From: Sulfurovum sp. UBA7648
Lineage (GTDB): Bacteria > Campylobacterota > Campylobacteria > Campylobacterales > Sulfurovaceae
Reading direction: 5' to 3'
Assembly (NCBI GenBank): GCA_002483605.1
Contig: DLIG01000010.1
Span: forward strand, 1 to 64,000
DNA: 64,000 nt
Both the position numbers and the translations under genes were made by a program. The notes under the pieces were generated by a model. That model worked only from the letters and a program-made list of their open reading frames with translations. It was not told the origin of the DNA and searched no databases. This document shows, one piece after another, positions 43,617-53,001 of this stretch (the first letter of the stretch is position 1; every line of letters begins with the position of its first letter).

Positions 43617-44993
43617 TTAAAATCTATAATTGGCTTCTAGTCGCATTTCACGGTTAGAGGTTTGCAATGGATATAACGCGGTTGGTTTGTTGTCTTGGTC
43701 CATAAATCTAGCTTTTAATTCTATGTCTTTGAAGTTGCCCGAAAGTTTTTGGATTATATCTAGGTTCCATTGATTTGTGTCGCCGTTGGCAAATCCGCGA
43801 TTGGTAGCCTTGGAGTATGGTTTTTTGCTAGGATCCCTATCGTAATGCGAATAGCTTAATATCGTGCTCAGGCCTGAAATATATTCATCAAAATCATATT
43901 CGCCCAATATTTTTAATGACTTGGTGTTGGCATTCCAATCCGTGACGGTTTTGCTTCGTGTATATCCGCCGGTAGAAAATCCGCGCCAAGGTGATATCAT
44001 ATCTCCGTCCTCGCTGGTTTGGGATGCAGAAACCAATACTTTGGCCGCACCGTAATTGGCAGTTGCCCGTAAAGCCCAAAGGGAGCTATCTATGCTATTG
44101 TCATTGTCTCCATTGTTTATAGGCTTGATAAGCTCTCCTGCACCTTGGTCAAATTGCTGGATGTATCTACCCCCGAATCCCAAAATGAAATCCCCAGCTT
44201 CAACAGCATAGTCTGCTTCCAGCATCACCTGTTCAACTAGATCATCCCAATGCATACCCCATATTTTGAGCTCAAATCCATCAATGGACCTGTTTGTTAC
44301 TCCTGCTATCAACACATCAGGCGCTTGGCTGTTTGCTTCATCGCCAGTATTATAGTGTGTGTTATATTCGAGCCTGATAGCATTTGGAACATCCAGGCCG
44401 TCTGCCATATTGCCAAAATATGTTTCGCCTCTCTCTTTGAATCTGTTGGCATAATCCATTTGAATAGTAGTATTTGGTATATCATTGGATATTATTTGCA
44501 CACCCTCTACGGCAATAGGTATCATTTTGGTATCGTTTGGCATAATCCATGGGTTTGTCATCAAAAATCTACCGCCTTTTATCTTGGTTCTTGCAAAATC
44601 ATACTCCAAATACGATTGAGCAAGCACTCCAAATCCTTGTCCGTAAAACTTTTGACTCCCTGCTCTTTTGAACAGGTCCAAACTCGTTGTAGCAGTAGCG
44701 CCGTCCCCGGCATCGGTCCAATGTCCGGGATTGAGCGTGGTATATGCTCCAAGCGCGGCACTAAAACCATATAACGGTGCAGTTTTATAGATCAGGCTTC
44801 CTCCTGCAGCAAAGCCTTTGGCATCATCTCCGTTTTTGCCGGTTGCGCTATTGTCATCCCAGTCTGTATAAAAGTACTGCATTCTTATGCGCTTTTCCCA
44901 TTTGCCTTCGCTAAGCGCACTTGCCAAATCATCAGCTGCTTGTGCCGCAGATATGCTCATTAAAAGTGCTGTGGCAATACTTATTTTGCTCAT
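43617..44993 (-). CDS. OprD-family outer-membrane porin within the mod operon
   Basis: The 458-residue protein has a signal peptide (SKISIATALLMSISAAQA) and a beta-barrel pattern with C-terminal LEANYRF. KIKGGRFLMTNPWIMPND, YGFSAALGAYTT and alternating aromatic strands fit the Campylobacterota OprD-like porins. It lies between modA and the di-TOBE gene, so it may let oxyanions cross the outer membrane; that is inference. AAGGAT lies 6-7 nt before the ATG. Confidence 0.85.
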   Translation of the reverse strand: MSKISIATALLMSISAAQAADDLASALSEGKWEKRIRMQYFYTDWDDNSATGKNGDDAKGFAAGGSLIYKTAPLYGFSAALGAYTTLNPGHWTDAGDGATATTSLDLFKRAGSQKFYGQGFGVLAQSYLEYDFARTKIKGGRFLMTNPWIMPNDTKMIPIAVEGVQIISNDIPNTTIQMDYANRFKERGETYFGNMADGLDVPNAIRLEYNTHYNTGDEANSQAPDVLIAGVTNRSIDGFELKIWGMHWDDLVEQVMLEADYAVEAGDFILGFGGRYIQQFDQGAGELIKPINNGDNDNSIDSSLWALRATANYGAAKVLVSASQTSEDGDMISPWRGFSTGGYTRSKTVTDWNANTKSLKILGEYDFDEYISGLSTILSYSHYDRDPSKKPYSKATNRGFANGDTNQWNLDIIQKLSGNFKDIELKARFMDQDNKPTALYPLQTSNREMRLEANYRF

Positions 44994-45086
44994 TTGCGAT
45001 CCTTGTTTATTTTTTTATACGAAGAGAATAATCTCATCTGCTCGGTTGTGTTCATACAATGTCAATGTTGCCTTATTTGGCAGATT

Positions 45087-45845
45087 TTATTGTTTTGGCA
45101 AGCCATATCCATTGGCTTTTAAAATTGTAACCGCTTTTGGCGAAGACATAAAGCGCAAAAATTTCTTAGCAGCGATCTGATTTTCCGGTGTGCCGTTTTT
45201 GAGTCCTACCATCGCTTGGTCTATAGTATTGTATGCATTCGGATCCACTTCTACCCATTTACCTACATTTTTCATTTCAGGACTAAGGACGATAGATTTT
45301 GCTATGAAGCCTACATCAACCGCTTTTGTAGTTACATAACTGCCCACCTGAGATATAGACTCAGCGACTACAATTTTTGGCTGTGCTTTTGGTGTTACCT
45401 TATAATAATTCATCGTATTTACAGCCTCTATACCGTAAGGTGCTGTTTTTGGATTGGCGATCGCAATCTTTTTTACCGATGGGTCAGTTACTATCGCTAC
45501 GCCTTTGGATAGATCGATTCCCGTGTCGCTCCAAAGTACTAATGAACCATAAGCATATACTTGTGACGGTGTAGTGGTATATCCGGCTTTGGCAAGTTTG
45601 GCAGGATATTCTACGTCAGCAGAAAGAAATGCATCAAACGGAGCTCCGCTCATGATTTGCTGAGTTAGCTTGCCTGAAGCTCCTGTGATGATCTTAACTT
45701 TGATATTTGTATTTTTTGTAAACTCTTTGGCTATGTCATTGACTGCATATTTTAGATTGGCAGCAGCTGCGACAGTGATGGTTTGCGACCATGAAGCCGA
45801 GAACAACATCATGGAGGCAAACAGTAGTTTTGAAATTATCTTCAT
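45087..45845 (-). CDS. modA: Molybdate-binding periplasmic protein ModA
   Basis: The 252-residue protein has a signal peptide (KLLFASMMLFSASWS) and a type II binding fold. TVAAAANLKYAVNDIAKEF, ITGASGKLTQQI and SGAPFDAFLSAD are ModA ligand-loop motifs. AAAGGAAGGAT precedes the ATG. It is the first gene of the transcription unit and has a Mo-box-like site 75 nt upstream. Confidence 0.93.
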   Translation of the reverse strand: MKIISKLLFASMMLFSASWSQTITVAAAANLKYAVNDIAKEFTKNTNIKVKIITGASGKLTQQIMSGAPFDAFLSADVEYPAKLAKAGYTTTPSQVYAYGSLVLWSDTGIDLSKGVAIVTDPSVKKIAIANPKTAPYGIEAVNTMNYYKVTPKAQPKIVVAESISQVGSYVTTKAVDVGFIAKSIVLSPEMKNVGKWVEVDPNAYNTIDQAMVGLKNGTPENQIAAKKFLRFMSSPKAVTILKANGYGLPKQ

Positions 45846-46146
45846 AGGTCTATCCTTCCTTTATATATATTTTTGCATAACGAAAATCATCATACAAAAA
45901 CTGTTCCATAGCATTAAAACGTTATATTTTTTTATAGATAACGTATATTAAGTTATATTTACTTAAAAAGTTATTTACTATTCGTTAACTTTTCATAATT
46001 TTTATAAATTTAAAAAATATACCTAATAATATCGTCTATAAATAAAGAAAAATAATTTTAATATTTGATTTATTTATTGTTATCATAAAATAAACTGTTA
46101 ATATATTCGGGAATAGATTATCTAATTTTAAAAGTTATAAGTGTTT
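45846..46146. promoter_or_regulatory. Promoter region of the mod operon
   Basis: This gene-free stretch of about 300 nt is AT-rich. It contains the Mo-box-like site at 45920-45943 and presumably the modA promoter. To its right lies the 3' end of hemH, also on the minus strand. I see no riboswitch-like structure or small gene. Confidence 0.6.
45920..45943 (-). promoter_or_regulatory. ModE/Mo-box-like operator before modA
   Basis: CGTTATATT and TAGATAACG enclose TTTTTA. The outer CGTTAT and ATAACG arms are perfect, and the form CGnTATATn-N6-nATATAnCG is met with one mismatch. Position upstream of modA is exactly where ModE represses mod operons in Escherichia coli and Campylobacter. Confidence 0.75.
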
Positions 46147-47082
46147 TTACTCTTGCATCTCTTTATATAAATCTGCCAGGCATGCTACAAAATCAGGATG
46201 GCTGTTAGGTGCTTTAGCCACGCGATAGTCAATTATGCCTATTTTATGAGCAAGTTCACGGTACTCGATATCCAGCTCAAATTCTGTCTCAGAGTTATCG
46301 AGCGTAAATGCTATCGGAAATACTATGACTTTTTTGCCGTTAAACTCATAGAGCTTGTCATCCATATATGGCCGCAGCCATTCCACCGGACCAAGGCGAG
46401 ATTGATAAGCTAAGTGTGACGCGGCAAATTCAATGCCGTCTTTTAGTAGTAATTTTCTCACATGAAACAGTGTATATCTAATATGCTGCTGATACAGGTC
46501 TCCTCTATCGACTATCTTTTTGGGCAATCCGTGGGCAGAAAATAGCAGCTCAAATTCTTTTGCATCGTTATTATTAAGAGCCTCTTTTATTCTCTCGACT
46601 ATTGATTTGATGTAAAGAGGATGGCTATGGTAACTAGATACAGTCTTTATTCTATCGGTTAGCCCTAGTTTGTTCGATGCTCTGTAGAGGTCATCAAGAC
46701 TGGATAGCGTAGTAGTGCTCGAATGCTGAGGATAGAGCGGTATGGCATAAATCTCATCAGTGTTCTTTAATTTTTGCAGCACATCCAAAGCGAATGGAGG
46801 TGTGTATCGCATAACAGCATATACATTTGCATCCACCCTTTTTGACAAAGCTTCTACAAGCTCATCGGTATATTTGATAAGCGGAGATTTTCCTCCTAGT
46901 TTGGCATAGTTATGTTTTGCTTCATTCAACCGCTTGCTAATGATAAGTTTGGATATAAGCCATCTGATTGGCTTGGGGGCAGAAATGATGCGGCGGTCGT
47001 TAAACATATTGTATAGAAATACTTCGACTTCATCTAGGTTATTTGGCCCTCCCATGTTGAGAAGCAATATAGCTTTTTTCAT
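46147..47082 (-). CDS. hemH: Ferrochelatase
   Basis: HemH inserts Fe2+ into protoporphyrin IX in the last step of heme synthesis. I chose ATG 47082 (MKKAILLLNMGGPNNLDEV) because AAGG lies 7 nt upstream; an in-frame start at 47151 would add an atypical N-terminal tail. Motifs include AVMRYTPPF, the active-site His in LLFSAHGLPKKIVDRGD and the distal Glu in NSETEFELDIEY. At 311 residues it is typical. Confidence 0.94.
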   Translation of the reverse strand: MKKAILLLNMGGPNNLDEVEVFLYNMFNDRRIISAPKPIRWLISKLIISKRLNEAKHNYAKLGGKSPLIKYTDELVEALSKRVDANVYAVMRYTPPFALDVLQKLKNTDEIYAIPLYPQHSSTTTLSSLDDLYRASNKLGLTDRIKTVSSYHSHPLYIKSIVERIKEALNNNDAKEFELLFSAHGLPKKIVDRGDLYQQHIRYTLFHVRKLLLKDGIEFAASHLAYQSRLGPVEWLRPYMDDKLYEFNGKKVIVFPIAFTLDNSETEFELDIEYRELAHKIGIIDYRVAKAPNSHPDFVACLADLYKEMQE

Positions 47083-47241
47083 TAGCATGCCTTGGCTTAT
47101 AGGATATATATTTTTATGATTTATATCATTTTTCTTTAGGAATATTAGCATAACATAGCAAGAAACTCCCTATGATAAAAGCACAATAAAATAGATAACA
47201 ATTATTTTTTAACCATCTTTTGGCTAAAATCACGCAATTAC

Positions 47242-47247
47242 TATAAT
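47242..47247 (+). promoter_or_regulatory. -10 box of the tig-clpP-def operon
   Basis: TATAAT lies 30 nt before the GTG start of tig; no clear -35 box is visible. Confidence 0.45.
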
Positions 47248-47276
47248 TAAATACCCCAAACCCCAAAAGGAAAAAA

Positions 47277-48569
47277 GTGAAAGTAACAGTAAACAAAATA
47301 GACGACGCAAATGTATCTATGAGCGCAACGATCTTAAAAGCGGATATAGATAAAAATATTGAAACTCTTGCAGCACAAGCAGGCAAAAGCATGAAAGTAG
47401 ACGGTTTTCGTAAGGGTAAAGTGCCAGCACATGTAGTAAAAAAATTGCATGGCGATAAATTGGCTCACGATGCTGAAGCAGAAGCAGTTAAAGCTCTTTT
47501 GGACCAAGGCAGCAAAGAGGCAAAATTAAATCCAAATGACGTTATAGGCCAACCGTTTTTCAAAAAATATGAGAAAAATGATAAAGGTATCGATGTTGAA
47601 GTAGAAGTTTCTTTGAGACCTGCTATTGATCTTGGTGATTATGCGAGCATCGCTCCAAAATTTGAAAAACCTGAGATCAGCGAAGCGCTGGTCAATGAGA
47701 GATTGGACGGGCTAGTGGCTGCTCAAGCTCCATACGAAAAGATCAAAAGAGCAAGAGCTCTTAAAAAAGATGATATGGCAGTGATCGATTTCGTGGGCAG
47801 CGTTGATGGTGTGCCTTTTGAAGGCGGCAAAGCAGAGAATTTCTCTCTTAAGATCGGCTCAGGACAATTTATTCCTGGCTTTGAAGATCAAATGATCGGT
47901 ATGAAACCGAATGAGACTAAAACTATCAAAGTAACATTTCCTGCAGAATACGGCGCAGCAAACCTAGCAGGCAAAGAGGCTGATTTTGAAGTTACATTGA
48001 ATGAAATTCAAGTAAAAGCTACGCCAACACTTGATGATGAATTAGCAGCCAAACTTCTTCATGGAGCAGAAGGTGCAAATGTAGATATGCTAAAAGAGAG
48101 AATCAAAGAGCAGCTTCAAAGAGAAGAGATCTCAAAACTTTATAACAGTGAGTTAAAGCCTCAATTGGTGGATGCCTTGGTAGCTAAATATGACTTTGCA
48201 TTGCCAAATAACATAGTAGAGCAAGAAGTAGATGTAAAGATCAACCAAAAAGCGGGCACTATGAGCGCCGAAGAACTTGAAAGCTACAAAAACAACCCTG
48301 AAAAAGTTGATGCCCTTAGAGATGAAGTAAGAGATGAAGCTAAAATGAGTGTAAAAGCCACATTTATAGTAGATGCCCTTGCGCGTGCAGAAAAGATCAG
48401 CGCAAACGACCAAGAAGTTTCTCAAGCTATCTATTATGAAGCTATAATGTCAGGACAAGATCCACAAAAAGTAATGGAATACTACAGCAAAAACAATCTT
48501 CTTCCTGCTATCAAAATGGGAATCATAGAAGACAAACTATTCTCAAAACTTTTGGGTCTTGAAGATTAA
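47277..48569 (+). CDS. tig: Trigger factor
   Basis: This ribosome-associated chaperone and peptidyl-prolyl isomerase is 430 residues long. The N-terminal ribosome-binding domain has the GFRKGKVP signature at about 43-50, the FKBP-like domain (DDMAVIDFVGSVDGVPFEGG) covers about 155-240, and the C-terminal chaperone domain follows. The start is GTG 47277 with AAAAGG 6 nt upstream. It heads a tig-clpP-def cluster. Confidence 0.96.
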   Translation: MKVTVNKIDDANVSMSATILKADIDKNIETLAAQAGKSMKVDGFRKGKVPAHVVKKLHGDKLAHDAEAEAVKALLDQGSKEAKLNPNDVIGQPFFKKYEKNDKGIDVEVEVSLRPAIDLGDYASIAPKFEKPEISEALVNERLDGLVAAQAPYEKIKRARALKKDDMAVIDFVGSVDGVPFEGGKAENFSLKIGSGQFIPGFEDQMIGMKPNETKTIKVTFPAEYGAANLAGKEADFEVTLNEIQVKATPTLDDELAAKLLHGAEGANVDMLKERIKEQLQREEISKLYNSELKPQLVDALVAKYDFALPNNIVEQEVDVKINQKAGTMSAEELESYKNNPEKVDALRDEVRDEAKMSVKATFIVDALARAEKISANDQEVSQAIYYEAIMSGQDPQKVMEYYSKNNLLPAIKMGIIEDKLFSKLLGLED

Positions 48570-48593
48570 TTACATATCAAATAAAGGCTGAAA

Positions 48594-49181
48594 ATGAGTT
48601 ATGTTATACCATATGTTATAGAGCAGACCGGCAGGGGCGAGAGAAGTTATGACATCTACTCAAGACTGCTAAAAGATAGAATAATTATGCTTAGCGGTGA
48701 AGTAAATGATCAAGTATCATCTTCTATAGTAGCTCAGCTCCTTTTTCTAGAAGCTCAAGACCCGGATAAAGATATCTATTTTTATATCAATTCTCCGGGC
48801 GGAGTGGTAACTAGCGGACTTTCTATGTTTGATACCATGAATTATATCAAGCCCGATATCGTTACTATTTGTGTGGGACAAGCAGCTTCTATGGGGGCAT
48901 TTTTGCTAGCTGCCGGCACAAAAGGCAAACGGTACGCATTGCCGCATGCTCGCATTATGATACATCAGCCTTCAGGCGGCGCACAAGGCCAATCGACAGA
49001 TATCCAAATACAAGCTAAAGAGATACAGCGTCTCAAAGATACGCTCAATGAAATCCTTGCCAAACAAACAGGCAAGTCTATCAAGAAAGTAGAGCAAGAT
49101 ACCGAAAGAGATAACTTTATGTCAGCCGAAGAAGCCATGGAATACGGCCTTATAGATAAGGTATTGACCAAGAGCCTATAA
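48594..49181 (+). CDS. clpP: ATP-dependent Clp protease proteolytic subunit
   Basis: ClpP is the serine peptidase barrel of ClpXP/ClpAP. In its 195 residues the catalytic Ser is in GQAASMGAFLLAAG, the His in ARIMIHQPSGG, and the Asp in the following helix region (ERDNFMSAEEA). It lies 24 nt after tig and 12 nt before def. Confidence 0.97.
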   Translation: MSYVIPYVIEQTGRGERSYDIYSRLLKDRIIMLSGEVNDQVSSSIVAQLLFLEAQDPDKDIYFYINSPGGVVTSGLSMFDTMNYIKPDIVTICVGQAASMGAFLLAAGTKGKRYALPHARIMIHQPSGGAQGQSTDIQIQAKEIQRLKDTLNEILAKQTGKSIKKVEQDTERDNFMSAEEAMEYGLIDKVLTKSL

Positions 49182-49193
49182 AAAGATTATTTT

Positions 49194-49706
49194 ATGATAA
49201 GAGAAATTGTAATCTATCCTGATAAAAGACTCAAGCTCGTTTCAGAGGAAGTCGTTCAGTTTGATAAGTCGCTTCACGATCTTTTGGATGATATGTATGA
49301 CACTATGGTCGCCAAAAACGGAGTAGGGCTTGCAGCTATTCAGATAGGAGTACCCAAAAGAGTACTCATTATAAATGTTCCAATCAAAGATGAAGAAATA
49401 GGCCGCGATCAGCCTAAAGAAAATACACTAGAGATCATCAATCCTGTTTTTGAAGAAAAACATGGATCTACCGTATTTCAAGAAGGATGCTTGAGCGTTC
49501 CGGGTATCTATGAAGATGTAAACAGATTCGAGTATGTAAAGATAACATACCAGGATAGATACGGCAATAAGCACGAGATAGAAGATGATGATTTTTTGGC
49601 AATCGCTATTCAGCATGAAGTAGATCATTTAGACGGCAAAGTATTTGTGGAAAAACTATCATTTATCAAGCGCAAAAAGTTTGAAAAAGAGTGGAAAAAA
49701 AGATAA
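49194..49706 (+). CDS. def: Peptide deformylase
   Basis: This Fe/Zn enzyme removes the formyl group from nascent proteins. Its 170 residues show all three motifs: GVGLAAIQIG, EGCLSVPG with the metal Cys, and QHEVDHLDG with the metal His pair and catalytic Glu. It is the third gene of the tig-clpP-def cluster. Confidence 0.97.
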   Translation: MIREIVIYPDKRLKLVSEEVVQFDKSLHDLLDDMYDTMVAKNGVGLAAIQIGVPKRVLIINVPIKDEEIGRDQPKENTLEIINPVFEEKHGSTVFQEGCLSVPGIYEDVNRFEYVKITYQDRYGNKHEIEDDDFLAIAIQHEVDHLDGKVFVEKLSFIKRKKFEKEWKKR

Positions 49707-49785
49707 AAACAGTTTGCCATGATAAGGTAAAAACATATTATTTGTGTAAAGCAACAATTTATACATAACTTCATATAATCTCTAT

Positions 49786-50628
49786 ATGGAAAATGTGGAA
49801 TTTTATACTTTTTTATCGGCTTTTCTGCTTACGTTGTTTGCCGGTCTTTCGACATCAATCGGTGCTGTTTTGGCATTTTTTTCAAGCGGTAAAAATTATA
49901 TTATATTATCCATTGGCATGGGTTTTTCGGCCGGCGTTATGATCTATATCTCTTTTGTGGAAATACTCAGTAAATCAAAACTCTCTTTTATGCAATTTTA
50001 TTCCAATGAAATTATTGGAGAATCTTTGGCGGTTGTTTCGTTTTTTGCAGGTATTGCATTAAGTGCTCTTATTGATCGTCTTATCCCAAAAGACGTCAAT
50101 CCGCATGAGATGAAAAGCGATAAAGAACTTTTGGAATTAAAACCTCAAGAAAAACACCGAGATAACAACTTTTTTTTAAAAAGGACCGGGATATTTGTCG
50201 CTATAGCTATAGCTATTCATAATTTTCCTGAGGGTTTTGCCACATTTATGTCATCGCTTGATAGTATTTCAATCGGCGCCAGTATAGCATTTGCAATTGC
50301 TATCCACAATATCCCAGAAGGGATGGCAGTCTCGTTGCCTATCTACCATGCTACAGGCAACAAAAAAAATGCTTTTTGGTATGCTACATTATCAGGCCTG
50401 GCTGAGCCTCTCGGTGCCCTTGTAGGATTTTTTCTGCTTTTTCCGTTTATGGGACCGGTTATGCTCGGGACCGCTTTTGGAGTTGTTGCCGGCATAATGA
50501 TATATATTTCTTTTGATGAGCTTTTGCCTGCTGCTAGGGTTTATGGCAATGCTCATACTACTATAGGCGGCATAATATTAGGGATGTTTGTAATGGCCAT
50601 TAGCCTGATATTGTTTAAAATGGTTTAA
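49786..50628 (+). CDS. zupT: ZIP-family metal transporter ZupT
   Basis: The 280-residue inner-membrane protein imports zinc and other divalent metals. It has eight predicted helices and the two metal-site motifs HNFPEGFATF (helix IV) and HNIPEGMAVSLP (helix V). The cytoplasmic loop (about residues 105-135) is charged. No clear ribosome binding site precedes the ATG. Confidence 0.92.
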   Translation: MENVEFYTFLSAFLLTLFAGLSTSIGAVLAFFSSGKNYIILSIGMGFSAGVMIYISFVEILSKSKLSFMQFYSNEIIGESLAVVSFFAGIALSALIDRLIPKDVNPHEMKSDKELLELKPQEKHRDNNFFLKRTGIFVAIAIAIHNFPEGFATFMSSLDSISIGASIAFAIAIHNIPEGMAVSLPIYHATGNKKNAFWYATLSGLAEPLGALVGFFLLFPFMGPVMLGTAFGVVAGIMIYISFDELLPAARVYGNAHTTIGGIILGMFVMAISLILFKMV

Positions 50629-50799
50629 ATATTATTATTGATTAGCAATAGCGTAACGCCTCACACATGGCGGGAATTTACTAGAGAAACCAAAAGACTC
50701 TTTAGATGATAAATAAATAGCAAAGAAATTTAAAAGAAAAAAATATGACATTTTGACATATTTTTTGTTATGATGTTTAGTTTTTGACATACTTGCATT

Positions 50800-52362
50800 A
50801 TGAGCAAAGAAAATGAAACACTTCCCATGGAAGAACCGACAGGTGTCACTGTTATAAACCGCCTTACTTGCGCTACGCTTGAAGGAGTAAATGCTAAGGT
50901 TATAGAGGTAGAAGCTACATTCACCAAAGGGCTTCCGGGTTTTGCTGTAGTGGGGTTGGCTAGCAGCGATATTCAAGAGGCAAAAGAAAGGGTTAAATCC
51001 GCCCTGCTTACGAACCAATTCATATTTCCTCCTCTCAAGATCACTATCAATCTAAGCCCAAGCGATCTTAAAAAAAGCGGCACACACTTTGATCTTTCAC
51101 TTGCACTGTTGATCGCACTGAACAAACAAACATTTATCCAAGAGGGACTTTTTGTGTTTGGCGAGCTTGGACTTGACGGCAAGGTCAAAAGCAGTTCTAT
51201 GCTTTTTCCTCTGGTTCTCTCTCTTAAAGAGCAGGGGTTGATCAGCAAAGCCATCGTACCCAGAGAAGCAATAACATATCTTAGTTATATTTCTGGAGTC
51301 GATTTTATACCTGTTGATACCTTGTCCGAAGCGATCAGTGTGATTAAAAATGAAGTTCTGCCAGGCGCAATAGAACATTTTTCTTATGATGCCAAATCGT
51401 TAATTATAGACAACAAAGAGTATTTTTTTGATGATAGATTTGAAAGTGATTTTGCAGATGTAAAGGGCCAACCGATAGCAAAAAGAGCCTCTTTGATAGC
51501 TGCGGCAGGCATGCATAATTTTCTTATGGAGGGCAGTCCCGGATGCGGCAAGAGCATGATAGCAAAACGCCTAAGGAGCATTTTGCCTCCGCTTGACGAA
51601 AAAGAGATACTTTCAATTGCCAAACATCAATTTTTAGATGGGATGCTCCCTTCTTTTGGAGCATTGCGCCCTATAAGATCGCCTCATCATACAGCTACAA
51701 GCGCATCTGTATTCGGAGGAGGCTCAACCCAAGCAAAAATAGGTGAAGTTGCTCTTGCGCACAATGGTATACTTTTTTTTGATGAATTGCCGCACTTTTC
51801 AAAGCAAGTACTTGAAGCGCTCAGAGAGCCGTTGCAAGATAGAAAGGTGCATATTGCCAGAGTTAATGCTAAAATAGCTTATGAATCAGATATCATGTTC
51901 GTTGCAGCCATGAATCCTTGTCCATGCGGCAACCTTCTGTCAAAAAGTAAAATGTGCAGATGCAATGAAGCTGAGATCAAACGATATCAAAACAGGCTAA
52001 GTGATCCATTTTTAGACAGGATCGACCTCTTTGTGACAATGCAAGAAGTGAGCAGCGAAGATAGATCCGATATTACTTCATCATCAATGCATTCAAGCGC
52101 CATTAAAGCTTTTATAGCCCAAAAAAGCCGCAATCAGCTTAAATTGAACGGCAAGCTTAGCGAAGAAGATATCGAGAAATTTTGCATACTCAATAATGAA
52201 GCCAAAGAGATATTGGATAGCGCCATAAGCAGATTCGGGCTTACTCACAGAAGCATAGCCAGCATTAAAAAAGTTGCTCGTACGATTGCCGATCTAGAAG
52301 GGAATGAACAGATCACAAAAAGTGATCTGCTCGAAGCTTTGAGTTATCGAAGGCGCAAATAG
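50800..52362 (+). CDS. comM: YifB/ComM-family Mg-chelatase-like AAA+ ATPase
   Basis: The 520-residue protein has an N-terminal ChlI-like domain (ATFTKGLPGFAVVGLASSDIQEAKERV), an AAA+ domain with Walker A GSPGCGKSMIAKRL and Walker B GILFFDELPHF, CPCGN cysteine motif and C-terminal Mg-chelatase domain. ComM is a branch-migration helicase in natural transformation. The N terminus is about 20 residues longer than in most relatives, so the start may be internal. Its 3' end overlaps the convergent heme-protein gene by 19 nt. Confidence 0.9.
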   Translation: MSKENETLPMEEPTGVTVINRLTCATLEGVNAKVIEVEATFTKGLPGFAVVGLASSDIQEAKERVKSALLTNQFIFPPLKITINLSPSDLKKSGTHFDLSLALLIALNKQTFIQEGLFVFGELGLDGKVKSSSMLFPLVLSLKEQGLISKAIVPREAITYLSYISGVDFIPVDTLSEAISVIKNEVLPGAIEHFSYDAKSLIIDNKEYFFDDRFESDFADVKGQPIAKRASLIAAAGMHNFLMEGSPGCGKSMIAKRLRSILPPLDEKEILSIAKHQFLDGMLPSFGALRPIRSPHHTATSASVFGGGSTQAKIGEVALAHNGILFFDELPHFSKQVLEALREPLQDRKVHIARVNAKIAYESDIMFVAAMNPCPCGNLLSKSKMCRCNEAEIKRYQNRLSDPFLDRIDLFVTMQEVSSEDRSDITSSSMHSSAIKAFIAQKSRNQLKLNGKLSEEDIEKFCILNNEAKEILDSAISRFGLTHRSIASIKKVARTIADLEGNEQITKSDLLEALSYRRRK

Positions 52363-52928
52363 CTTATTTTTTTTATCTCTGTTACAACTACCCCTCTAAA
52401 ATCGCCCAGCTTAAATCCGTTTGCAAGATCTCTTGGATAGTGCTCTTTGATCTTTTCTTTTGTTTGTTGATTCATAGTTTTGAGGTCCCCATGGCAAACC
52501 ATACATGGTTGAGCCATAGGAAGCGGCTTATATACTCTGTAACTATCGTTCATTTCTACTACTACCGGAGCAAAATTTTTGGATGCCATGATATTATTCA
52601 TTACTTCTGTATCCTTAGAATCAGGCTTGTTTGCCGGATTTCTATATTTTATAGCAGTTCTTCTGACTTTGGCATTTGATGGTAATTGTTTGTTATATTC
52701 ATCAGTAAGCGGCATGGCTGCATTTGCACAGGCCATCATCCCTGATGCACCGGTCGGGTCAGATTTGAGTGATTCCATAAGTACAGGCTTTATTGCAGAC
52801 ACGAGACCATCTGCATAAGAAACTCCTTTTGCTTCTATGTTTTTTAGATTTTTCTCAGGCGCGATCGCGGTTGTTTGTGTACATGCTCCAAGCATCAAGG
52901 CTATAGGTAAGATCATTATTTTTTTCAT
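52344..52928 (-). CDS. DUF3365/Tll0287-like c-type heme lipoprotein
   Basis: The 194-residue protein has a lipoprotein signal (ILPIALMLGAC, lipobox Cys16) and a Tll0287-like sensor/redox fold (PDSKDTEVMNN, YRVYKPLPMAQPCMVCHGD). The single heme-binding CMVCH lies near 137-141. It is probably a periplasmic, membrane-anchored cytochrome or redox sensor; the partner is unknown. A Fur-like palindrome lies about 75 nt upstream, between it and the divergent permease gene. Confidence 0.85.
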   Translation of the reverse strand: MKKIMILPIALMLGACTQTTAIAPEKNLKNIEAKGVSYADGLVSAIKPVLMESLKSDPTGASGMMACANAAMPLTDEYNKQLPSNAKVRRTAIKYRNPANKPDSKDTEVMNNIMASKNFAPVVVEMNDSYRVYKPLPMAQPCMVCHGDLKTMNQQTKEKIKEHYPRDLANGFKLGDFRGVVVTEIKKISYLRLR

Positions 52929-53001
52929 AAATATAATCCTTTTTTAATTTTTTTCAGAGTATATCTATTCAAACTTAAATATTTTAAATCCAATATCAAA
53001 T

